Origin: Dactylis glomerata
Lineage: Eukaryota; Streptophyta; Magnoliopsida; Poales; Poaceae
NCBI GenBank assembly: GCA_007115705.1
Contig: QXEO01000243.1
Coordinates: forward strand, 186,001-250,000
Direction: 5' to 3'
DNA length: 64,000 nt
Below the pieces are notes generated by a model. That model did no database searches. It was not told where the DNA came from and was given only the letters and a program-made list of their open reading frames with translations. The first letter of the stretch is position 1, and every line of letters starts with the position of its first letter. Positions 46,883-57,869 of the stretch are shown here, piece after piece. The position numbers and the translations under genes were made by a program.

Positions 46883-46981
46883 GAATACCACCCTTAAAAG
46901 AAATCTCGTCCTCGAGATTTGAAGAGACCAGAAGGGTAGAAGGGTTTGGGGTACTTAGGTGGCTACCACCCTTAAAAGAAA
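46883..46981 (-). repeat. Element A polypurine tract with a direct repeat and a hairpin
   Basis: TACCACCCTTAAAAGAAA occurs at 46887 beside the LTR and again at 46964-46981. Between them AAATCTCG-TCCT-CGAGATTT forms a perfect 8-bp stem. On the minus strand the tract reads CTTTTAAGGGTGGTA, the likely polypurine primer for second-strand synthesis, so there are two candidate tracts. Confidence 0.6.
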
Positions 46982-46995
46982 CTTTTGTGGGTAGT

Positions 46996-47466
46996 CTAGG
47001 TCTTTGATTCAAAGTAAGCACACCTGGGATTTGACTTGCACTCAACAGGAACATGATTGGTTCCTTCACATAGGAAACAAGCAACTTGGCTCATGGGACA
47101 TTCTCCAATTGGGTGACTCGTATCACAGTAGGGACACTCTTCATGACAGTCCTTAGAGGTGTGTCCTATTTCTCCACATCTCTTACAGGCTTGCCGTGTC
47201 ATCTCAACATCAACTTTTGCTGGCTTTCCATCATGATCATCTTGTGGCAGGCTATTATTGGTACTGGCCACAATCTGGGACATCATTTGTACAATTCATG
47301 AATGATCATCCAGTACTTGCTGCACTCCTGAAGGTAACTCCTTGCTATCACGATTAACCATATTCTGAGTCATCATCCGCATCATTCCCGTGTGAGCTTC
47401 AACCAACTGTTGCATTGCTATCTCTAACTGAGGTTTGTTGGGATTGTCTTGCGGTTGAGTATGCAT
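46996..47466 (-). pseudogene. Element A gag remnant with zinc knuckles
   Basis: Reading starts at the ATG at 47466 (MHTQPQDNPNKPQLEIAMQ), passes a Met/Gln-rich helical stretch, meets TGA at 47296-47298 (codon 57) and continues to a stop at 46996. The second half has zinc-knuckle motifs: C-x2-C-x4-H-x4-C (CKRCGEIGHTSKDC), a shorter CPYCDTSHPIGEC, and CFLCEGTNHVPVEC. The capsid core, protease and all of pol are missing. It shows that A derives from a gypsy element with a zinc-knuckle gag. Confidence 0.8.
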
Positions 47467-48118
47467 CTGTTTGAGGTTTAGGGTAGGTTTAGGTTTTAGC
47501 GTAGTTGAGAATTAGATAGAAGGGATCTAAAGGAAAAATCCTACCCAACCACAGCAGATCAAAGCAAACCATCTTACAAACAACATCTAACACACATTCA
47601 TCACATCTAGCAAATTAGGTCAAACACTAATAATCTAATATGGTCATACCCCAATTTGGTATGATCATTAGATTATCACAACATCGTTGGTTCTATGAAC
47701 TAGAATATTGGTAGTCTAGTCTATTACTGTCTTCGTTGTTCCATGTTCTCATTTCCACTTCATCAACGTATTGTTGGGTGTTGTGCAGTCTTCATATCTG
47801 TATTTCTCCAAATTCTTCACCGACCTTCAATGTAGTTCTTCATGTTTGGTCGAGGAGAATATATGAAGTATCAGCCTCACACTTCTAGCTCATTTATCTT
47901 CTTTCCTTTCTTGATGGTTTCCAAAGTTGGATCATCTAAGGTAAAAGGAAATTATTTGAAGATGAAGTAGGAGAGAATACAAGGGGTTCAAAATGTAAAC
48001 TCTTTTTTTTGTAAATAGAAACAAGATGAGATAAAAAAAATTATTCAAGGGTCTTCCTATTTCTAATCCAAACCTAGGGTCTCGATCCTACAGGCAACAC
48101 TATGCTCTGATGCCATTT
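47467..48118. other. Element A interior leader, no gene
   Basis: Untranslated leader of element A in minus orientation. It contains the primer site at its right end and nothing else that I can recognise. Confidence 0.6.
48104..48115 (-). other. Element A primer binding site (tRNA-Met type)
   Basis: On the minus strand it reads TGGCATCAGAGC, one base different from the common plant TGGTATCAGAGC site, three bases from the LTR that starts at 48119. It fixes the orientation of A. Confidence 0.85.
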
Positions 48119-50388
48119 TGTGACGCCCCGCCTTTGGATTAAGGTGGAACACCTGTGTTAAGTGCAATTCCCTAGATCACAGATAGCACCACAGAACAAA
48201 ATGAAGTATTCATTGCATAGTATCAAGATTACAACGGGGATCCAGATACAAAGTATTCAAACCTTACAGATACACAACGGACAAACAAAGTGGCAATGAG
48301 CCTCCATCTTCATCACGTGCCACAGGCAGACATGTTGGAATGTAGTCTCGAGATCCTACTAAACAATCCTTACCTGAAAACCTGCACATTTGAATATGCA
48401 GCCCCACAAAGGGGGTCAGTACAATGATGTACTGGCAAATGACACATATTTTGGTGGCTGTTGTGAAAAAGCTATCTACATGATATTTGGCTGGTGGATC
48501 TCATAAGCTGATTTGCATAAAGCCAATTTTATCCTAAAATCCTTTTCAATACCTTCTTTCAAAAATTTATTTTTCAAGGGTAAAGACAACCCCCATACAT
48601 TACATACTGGCCGGTATATAGTTCTGGGTGAAACTCAACAAAGTTGGAACATCAGAAACCACCACCCCTCGGAGTGTATGGTCCTTAGCCCCTACCTAGG
48701 GATTTCTAGACAAATTTTAATCATTCAGAAATGGTGATGAGATTCTTCCGTACATTCCATGTCTAGAGACTCAAATTGTCCATAACCGAGGACACGACTA
48801 ATCGATTAGTTTGACACCCTGCAGGGGTTGTGCACTTTCACCTTAAGACTCATTTTACGCCCATACATAAAATGAGACGAGACCTTTTAGAAGGAGAGAG
48901 CAACCAACTGGCAAGATCTGTTCCCAACCTACAATTCAACTACCAGCCATCTTCTTGCACACAAGTTGCACCCTCACATCTAATCAGTCAAGACAGAGCC
49001 CATATTGTCATAAGGCTGCACTGGAAGTACTCTAAGCATGGAAGACATGGTAACCTCTTTATTCCTGGGTGGCAATCCACAAGTGAGCGCCCAGGCAACA
49101 ACTACACAAATCTTGGGTTGAAGCCAGGAGTGTAGCCCTGGGTAGCCACTCAACATCGCCTCCATCATCAAACCAATCCACCCAGGTGTTTCATTTTAGT
49201 TGAATTTCTTAATTTGTTCACAAAACACTTTTAACAAGTGATCATAGCATGGCATCAATATTTTTCAAAGTATTTAGCATCCTAACAGGTAGGGTTTAAG
49301 GGATAGCTAAACACTACTAGGATCTAGCAAAGCAACTCTTTTTCTTTGAAAACACCACCTATCATGCATACTACAAGTAGAGAATACACTAATGCATATA
49401 GTAAAGAAAATGGGTAAAGGGACATGTGTGTCACTTGCCTTTTTGAAGTTTAAACTCTTGTCTCTTCTCTCAACAAAATGTATGGCTCTCCAACCCAATC
49501 TATATTATAGAGTTACACAAGTAAACACACCACACCAAAACAACAAATCAAGCAAGACAAGCAAATGAAAAGGATTGGTTTAACATTTTAAAGTTCTTAT
49601 AATTTCTGTGATGAGAGAGATATGGCTAGAAACTTGGCTTACAAGATATGGGTTGAGAGTTGGGATGGCAAGGTTTAATGATTGGAAGGGAGTGATCCTC
49701 CAAGCTAACAATGTATTGATGAAATCTTATGTTGGTTAGAGTTTAGAGATGACTCACATGAATAGATTCACATAAGTATGGAATAGTGTAACTAGAACAC
49801 TACTGAATAAAGTGTGACAACACTTACTCAATTAGTGTAACACATAGGCTTGGGTAGGAGTTTGTGATATATTGATTTGCTCAATTAACCCTTTTGTAAA
49901 TTGAATAGTTCAACATAGGCCACTTGGATTAAGTTGGCTTGGGGTTGAATATGATTGGATGTTATTTAGAATGATGGTGGCTTCTTGGTCGCAAGATTGG
50001 CTTGGACAAAAGGATTAACTTGATCTAGGGTTGACTTTTGAAGATATGGCTAAGTCAGAGTTTTAAATTCCTCTTTGAAGAACTCAAACTAGTTTTGATT
50101 ATAGTTCAAGAATAGTGTTTGATTGGAATGATTTATGATATGTGTGGCATGGAGTGGAGTGTGTCACCACAACTAGCAAAGGAGAACTTAATTGAGATAT
50201 GCCACTATTTACTCAACTACTCAGGTGTAATTTGAATACTATGAACTTAAGCCTACAAGACTAATATAGGCATGATATTGGGTGATGATTAGGATTAAAT
50301 ATGATGGTGATGGGTAGGTATGATCATAAGACTAAATTTTGTAGAAGGAATTATATTGAAAAGAATTATAGACTTAACTCTATAATGG

Positions 50389-51131
50389 TGTCGTGGGGAT
50401 GACTTATGGGGTGTGCTACGTGCCGAGCTATTTGCCGGCTGGCGTCCCAGGAGTCTCCACGGCTCGAAGACAAGAAGACCGGCTCCACCTGGAGGGCCGG
50501 CTGTGCCAACAGCCGGCTGGCGGTTCCACCGTGGAAGGTCGGAGCCGGGCGACAAAGACAAGAGCCCACCAACGGCTGTTTCGCCGAAAGTGGGCAGGCC
50601 CCGACAAGAGCGACAGAGGCCAAGGACAGGAGTGACGAGCGCCACGACCAAGTTCAACCAATCAGCGACCAAGAACCCTTCCCCATGATAGGATCCAAGG
50701 CAAAAGGGAGGGCATATGCCCCCCAGATGCCGGTCCCAGGGGAAAGGAACTTTATAAAGCGAAGCTGTCAGAGCAGGGCGAAGGGATCACGCCAAGGACG
50801 CCACCGCCGAGGAGCCGGCAGCCGGCCGAATCGTTACCCAACCTGTAACCAGGCCCCTGCCTATATAAGGGGGCCTGGACCCTTAGTTTGGGGGGATCCG
50901 ATCTTCTTCTTCTTCCTCTAGCCCGAACAGCTCGAGGAGCACTGTAATCGATACTATCCAATCAATACGAAGCAGGCAGGAAGTAGGGGTTTACCTCCAA
51001 CTGGGAGGGCCCTGAACCTGGGTAAACCGCGGTGTCTCAGTTGGCATAGTCCCGAGCCGGACCCATCGTCACCATCGTCGAGCCCCTCCGATAAGCCTCC
51101 CCATGGCTATTGTCTCTAAATTCCCACGACA
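50389..51131 (+). repeat. Element C2 5' LTR
   Basis: 743 bp, TGTCGTGGGG to CACGACA; TATATAA at 50862-50868. It contains the ATG (51103) of the gag frame. Confidence 0.95.
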
Positions 51132-52245
51132 GTTGGCGCCCACCGTGGGGCAAAGCGCGGCGGCGAGCGGAGTCAAGTTCCGTCCGGGACCCTCATTGGC
51201 GCTCGGCGAGAAGGTCGCCTCCGGCCTCGTCTGGAGGTTCGGCACCTTCGACTGCGTCAGCGACAACTTGTCCCACTTCGAGAACGGCTTCGACAACAGT
51301 GGCTCCTTCCTCGACGTCGGCAGCCACCGCTTCTACGTCGCCAAGCCCTTCCCGGAGGAAGTGACCGACGTCTTCGACTCCCTCTGCGACGGAGGCTCAA
51401 GCTGCGGTGAAAGCAGCAGTTTTGGCGCCATGGTCGAGGTGATGGCCCTGGGAGAAGAGGAGGGCAGCGACTCTCTGCGCCCTGAGCACCCGTCGCCCGG
51501 AAGCCTTCTTCCACAGGAGCAAGATGCTCCACTCCCAGAGCAGGACGCCCCGGACGTCTCCGTGGTGGACCTGCACGCTCCCCTCGACCGCGTCGTCGAC
51601 CCCGCCCGGGTCGCCGAGGCCCTAGAGCGAACGTGCCTCGTCCTCCTCAGCAAGGTGGCAGAGGACGAGGCCAACCGGTGCCGCGCGAGTACCACGCTCA
51701 GCGAGTTCTACGACGTGCATGGAGACGCATCGACCGAGCTTGCTCGTGACCTGCGGCGCAGCATCAACACCGTTGTCACCGGCCAGATCCAGCGGTCGCC
51801 ATCGGCAAGCCGAGGCCGCGGAGGGCGTGGACAGGGCGGCCATGCTCCGAGCGGCAACGCCCAAGTCCGCCGCGCCCAGCAGGGTGGCGGAGCGAGCAGG
51901 CCACGCTTGATCGCGGAGTCAGCGCCAGGGTCGGAGTCCCAGGCTCGCCCATCAGCGCTGCACATCCACCTGTGGCTTGACCACGTCGAGACGTCCCCTA
52001 GGGGATCTGCTAGCTCAAAGCGAGCGGCTTCTGACCAAGGAGGCCCGGGGGCTGCCGGCAGCGGTCATGGGCGCAAAGAGGGCAAGTACACCCTTGATGC
52101 CGCACTTGATCAGCCATGTAAGTTTCACACCTCCCCGGGCAAGGAAGCGACCCACTCCACGCGTCAGTGCCGTTTCATGAGAGAGCTAGAGCGGCGCGCT
52201 CGGCAGATCCCTGGTACGTCGCAAGCGCAACCGGCTGGAGGTTAG
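51103..52245 (+). pseudogene. Element C2 Gag (core lacking)
   Basis: A 380-residue frame, collinear with the C1 gag. It starts in the LTR (51103) and reads through the primer site at 51134-51150. It has the same acidic first half, Arg/Gly-rich stretch and C-terminal Cys/His cluster, and ends at the same TAG (52243-52245). As in C1 the Retrotrans_gag core is not visible. The frame itself is open; it is called a pseudogene because of the missing core. Confidence 0.65.
51134..51150 (+). other. Element C2 primer binding site
   Basis: TGGCGCCCACCGTGGGG lies two bases after the 5' LTR; the tRNA is not assigned. Confidence 0.75.
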
Positions 52246-55200
52246 GAGGACCAACAGCGCGACCTGGCTGGAGGCGAGCCGGACCAAGACAACGACTTCC
52301 CGGCAGATGTTGAGCAATATCATATCTTCACTACCCCCGGCAAGGATAAAAGGAATGACCTTTGGCATGAGGCAGAGGTGAACGCCGTAATGCCTGCAGA
52401 GCCCCAGTTCATGCACTGGTCTGAGGCGGCCATCACCTGGGGGCGCGAGGACCATCCGCGGCTAATGCCCAGCCCTGGAGAATACGCTCTGGTTCTGGAC
52501 CCAGTTGTGTGCTCTGATACACACATGTGTCGGTTCTCCCGCGTGCTCATCGACGGTGGTAGTAGTATCAACCTTCTTTACTGAAGCTCTCTGGAGAAGT
52601 TGGGCATCCCGCTTGATCAGCTGAAACCGAGCCGGCTCACCTTCCATGGCATCGTGCCTGGGCATTCTTGCACCCCTTTGGGCAAGGTACAGCTGGAGGT
52701 TCTCTTCGGAAAGAAGGGGAATAGCCGCTGCGAGCCTATCTGGTTCGAGGTGGTGGACATCAGCAGTCCCTACCACGCGCTGCTTGGCCGTCTAGCCCTG
52801 GCCAAGTTCATGGCGGTGCCACATTACGCCTACCTGAAGATGAAGCTCCCAGGACCCAGAGGCGTGATCACTGTCTCGGGAAGCTTCAAGAAGTCCCTGG
52901 CCTGTGCAAAGGAGAGCTCGCAACTGGCAGAGGCACTGGTTATCGCCGAAGAGAAGCGGCAGCTTCTACTTTGCGTGGAGCTGGCCCAGCAAGATGTGCC
53001 GGTTCGCCAGTCGCCGGTGGAGCAGTTCAAGCCGGCTAACGACACCAAGAAGATCCTGTTGGACGAGAGCGATCCATCCAAGTACGTCATCATCGGCACC
53101 GGCCTTTCTGCTAAATAGGAAAGCGAGCTCACTAGCTTCCTCCGTGAGAATCGGGACATCTTTGCATGGTCTCCAAAGGACATGCCGGGTGTACCGAGGG
53201 AGCTAGCTGAGCACTCACTCAACGTCAGGCCGGATGCCAAGCCGGTCAAGCAACCGTTGCGATGCTTTGCAGAACAGAAGAGGAAAGCTATTGGCGAGGA
53301 GATCGCCTGGCTCCTTGCAGCCGGCTTTATCATGGAGGTGTTCTACCCTGATTGGCTCGCGAACCCAGTCTTGGTCCTGAAGAAGAACAACACTTGGCGA
53401 ATGTGTATTGACTACACCAGCCTCAACAAGGCTTGCCACAAGGATCCATTTGCGTTACCACGCATCGACCAGGTGATCGATTCCACAGCCGGCTGTGACC
53501 TGCTATCCTTCCTGGATGCCTATTCAGGCTACCACCAGATCCCGCTCTTCCAGCCGGATCAGATCAAAACCTCCTTCATCACCCCATATGGAGCCTATTG
53601 CTACGTTACCATGCCGTTCGTCCCGAAGAACGCTGGAGCCACTTACCAGCGAACCATGCAGCGATGTCTGCAGGGGCAGATTGGGAGGAATGTGCATGCC
53701 TATGTGGACGACGTGGTGGTGAAGACTAAGCAGAGTGGCACGCTCCTGGACGAGCTCAAGGCGACCTTCGCCAACCTGCGGCGCTATCACATGAAGCTCA
53801 ATCCTGAGAAGTGCACCTTTGGTGTGCCGGCTGGACAGCTCCTAGGTTATATTGTTTCCCAGCGAGGGATCGAGGCTAACCCCTCGAAGATAAAAGCCAT
53901 CGAGGCCCTGGAGAAGCCCACCCAGCTCAGAGATGTGCAGAAGTTTGCTGGTTGCTTGGCCTCGCTTAGCCGGTTCGTCAGCCGGCTCGGGGAGAAGGCC
54001 ATGCCGCTGTACCAGCTGATGAAGAAGACACACCACTTTGTCTGGTCCCAGCGTGCTGATGACGCCTTCAACGACCTCAAGCGAGCCTTGTCTACCGCGC
54101 CAATCTTGGCTGCGCCAGCTCCGCGAGAGCCAATGCTGCTCTACATCGCGGCCACTCTGCGAGTCATCAGTGTCGTGATCGTGGTGGAGCGCACCGAGGA
54201 AGGCAAAGAGCTGCCGGTTCAGCGCTCGGTGTACTACCTGAGTGAGGTGCTCACTCTCTCCAAGCAGAATTACCCACACTACCAGAAGGTCGCGTACGGC
54301 GTGTACATGGCGGCCAAGAAGACGAAGTACTACTTTGAGGAGCACCCAATCACGGTGGTGAGCACCACTCCGCTCTCGGAGATCATCGGGTGCAAGGACG
54401 CATCGGGAAGAGTGGCCAAATGGGCGATTGAGCTCGCAGCTCATACCATTCAGTACAAGCCTAGGACGACGATCAAGTCGTAGATCATAGCGGATTTCTT
54501 CACTGACTGGGGAGAGCACCTGTACCTGCCGCCGGCTCCAGACTCCACCCACTGGCGCATGCACTTCGATGGCTCCAAGCTGCTCGGGGGCTTGGGAGCC
54601 GGCGTCGTCCTCACCTCTCCCAAGGGAGACAAGATACAGTACGTGCTGCAGATGCACTTCCGTGCGTCGAACAACGTCGCCGAGTACGAAGCCCTGGTAC
54701 ATGGGCTCAAGATGGCCAAGCAGATCGGCATCAGGAGGATCCTGTGTTTCGAAGACTCCGACCTAGTGACTCACCAGGTCTCAGGGGATTGGGATGCCAA
54801 GGACGCCAACATGGCCTCCTATCGCTTCTACGTGTAGCAACTCAGCGGATTCTTCGAGGGCTGCGAGTTCCACCATGTCCCCAGAGCAAACAACGAGGAA
54901 GCAGACCGGCTATCCAAGATCGGCTCCACCAGGCAGGATATCCCAGCTGGGGTGTCACTGGAAATCATCCGCAAGCTGTCCATCAAGCCCTCGCTGGAAT
55001 CTCCATCCATCTTTGTGCCAGCAGATCTCACCCCGGCTCAGGTACCGCCACTGGACCCGGGGGCTGCCGTCACGGGGCTGAAGGAGGCAGCCGGCCAGCC
55101 CAGCGCCCGGCTCGACGAAGGACAAGGGGACTGCCGGCTCCATGCCCGCTGCCCCAGCCGGACAATCCGATGAAGCTGGCACAACGACAGACCCGGGGGC

Positions 55201-56514
55201 TGCTGATCCTCTGGTCGCCAGTGTCTTCCACATACGGGAGATACCTTCCTGGGCGGAGCCATTCTCTAACTACCTCATCACTGGGGACTTGCCGCAAGAC
55301 GAAGCGGAAGCTAGGCGAATTCAACGTCGAGCTGGGGCATACACCATCATCAACAGCGAGCTGTACAAGCGCAGCGTGTCAGGCATCTTCCAGAAGTGCA
55401 TCGAGCCAGAAGAGGGGACAGAGCTGCTAAGAGAGATACACCAAGGGGAGTGCGGGCATCACGCGTCTTCCAGAGCCTTGGTGGCCAAGGCCTTCCGCAT
55501 GGTTTCTACTGGCCAACGGCCAAGCAAAATGCAGAGCAGCTGGTGAAGCAGTGCAACGGTTGCCAGCGCTTCTCCAAGAACAGAAACACTCCAGCGGCAG
55601 CCCTCAAGACCATCCCGCTCACCTGGCCGTTCGCTGTCTGGGGCCTGGACATGGTAGGGCTATTCAAGACTGCACCCGGGGGCTTGACGCATCTGTTGGT
55701 TGCTGTGGACAAGTTCACCAAGTGGATCGAAGCCAAGCCAATTAAGAAGCTCGACGGCTCGTCCACAATCAAGTTCTTCAACGAGATCATCACAAGATAT
55801 GGAGTTCCCCACAGCATCATCACCGACAACGGGACAAACTTTGCGAAGGGAGTCTTTGCTGATTACTGTGGCCAGAAAGGCATCCGGCTGGACTTAGCGT
55901 CAATGGCGCACCCGCAGACAAACGGGCAAGTGGAGAAGGCAAATGGGCTGATCCTAGCTGGCATCAAACCAAGGCTGGTCGAGCCTCTCGAACGCTCAGC
56001 TGGCTGTTGGGTCGAGGAGCTACCTTCAGTGCTCTGGAGCCTGCGCACCACTCCAAATCGCTCTATTGGCTTCACACCTTTCATCCTGGTCTATGGAGCA
56101 GAAGCGGTGTTGCCCACGGATATCGAGTTCGATGCGCCCAGAATCGTCCAATACATAGAGAAGCAAGCAAAAGAAGCTCGTGAAGATGGCGTCGACCTCC
56201 TCGAGGAGGCACGAGAACAAGCTCTGGCCAGATGAGCGCTCTACTAGCAGCAGCTGCGACGATACCACAGCCGAAAAATTCGCCCACTCGCGTTTCGCGA
56301 AGGAGATCTCGTACTCCGGCTGGTCCAAAGCACTAAGGGCATGCACAAGCTGTCTCCTCCCTGGGAGGGACCGTTCATTGTCAGCCGGGTGCTAGGCAAT
56401 GGAGCATATTACCTCATCGACGCACAAGAGCCCAGAAAGAACAAGGCAGATAACTCTGACAAGCAGACGGAGCGTCCCTGGAATGTCAGTCTCCTAAGAC
56501 CTTTCTTCTGCTAA
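52246..56514 (+). pseudogene. Element C2 Pol: protease, RT, two RNase H domains, integrase, broken
   Basis: Same domain order as C1. The RT-RNase H part (53182-54483) is a 433-codon open frame with YVDD, but the conserved PFGLKNA motif reads PFVPKNA. Stops lie at 52582 (TGA), 53116 (TAG, shared with C1), 54481, 54835, 56233 and 56245. A two-base deletion near 55109 and a one-base deletion near 55497 shift the frame around the integrase zinc region. Integrase core landmarks (GLDMVGLF, TDNGTNF, NGQVEKANG) and the C-terminus to TAA 56512-56514 are present. It has nine bases more than C1 near 54797, adding three residues in the second RNase H. Confidence 0.9.
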
Positions 56515-57869
56515 GGCAAAAGCTTTTACCCCGAAAGACGTGTCAATGAATAAAGGAAAATGGAGCGGCCAGTTACGGCCGGCTCCGAGGAAAACACTTC
56601 GTGTATGTTTTGCTTCCTGCGTTATTCACTTGACTGGCAGCCGGCTCCGGGCACCAAGCCACAGCCGGCAGCCCCGAAAAACGATTGGCTTCTCGCCAGC
56701 CGGACGAGTACTACGTATGAAGAAGGTCTCGAGCCCAACCTCCACCTTCCGGCTCCACGCAGCCGGACGGATAGGAGCCGGCAGGCCACATACAAAGGAA
56801 AGCCGCAGAGCAGAACCGTAAACGATAGAAAAATCGCTCAACCAGGCGTTAAGGGCAGTGTCTGTTAACTAAGCGTTGGCTAGCACGAGTCGGGGGCCCG
56901 ATAGACCGAAGTACTACTTCTCACTCCGCGGCATGCTCCCACCCTAGGCCGGCATTCGGCTGCCGGCCCAAGGGAGACCAACCGGCACCAGGCTGCCGGT
57001 TGGGGGTAGAAGGGCCGAAGGGTGGGAAGATTAAGGAAAAAGTTGAGGGAACCAGACAAAGGCAAAGCCAGCGAATGGTTGATAGTCACAGTCTCCCGAC
57101 GCTTGGGCTGAGAAGCCACGCCCAAGAGGTTCGAAGCTAGAGCTGCCTCGCTTGGCGTTGGCATCGTTCGCAAAAAGTTAGTTTCGAGCTAGCTGTCAAT
57201 CCAGCTACCCCAAAACTCGGGGGCTAGGGGGAAAGGGAATTGGCCCTCAGAAGCGGGCCGGCTCCAGTACCTCGCCGGCTGTCCGATCAGTTGGCGCTGC
57301 GACATGATCGGCAAACGAGCAACAAAATCGAAACCTAACACGCGCAAAATAACGGCTAGAGCCGGAAACCGGGAAATCTACTCCAACCGCAGCAAGGAAC
57401 GTGCGAAGGCCCGGGAAGGGAAACGTGCCGGTCCCGGTCCTCGCCCGAGCCGGTACAAGACTCAGCTTCCACTTCGACTCCACCGAGCTGGAGCAAGCCC
57501 GTCCTTCCCAGAGCTGGCCAGCAGAAGCACCGATCCTTCCGCGCTAAGGCTGGAAGATCTTGCCCGAGGCGTCTGCGCAGGGCAGTGACTATCATAGTCC
57601 CTATCTACGGATTCGCATCACAACGGTGTCAAGCAGAAGACATTTGCGCGATGGCAAAGCACATAGTGAAGAAAGACATTCACACAGCAAATGAAGAAGA
57701 ACAAGCAAAGATTTGCAGGAAATTAAAACAGTTCTTAGTCATATGGCGAGCGGTTACATAATGAAGGCCACGCTAAGGGCCGAAACAGCAAAAGGACTCC
57801 CCCTCCTAACCCCTAGACTCCTGCTGATGATGCCCCTATCAAGAAGGGGGCTTCGAGGGTGCTCGCCGA
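56515..57869. other. C2 spacer between pol and antisense gene
   Basis: No product is recognised. It is the 3' side of both the pol frame and the antisense gene, so any terminators or polyadenylation sites of the two would meet here. Confidence 0.6.
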
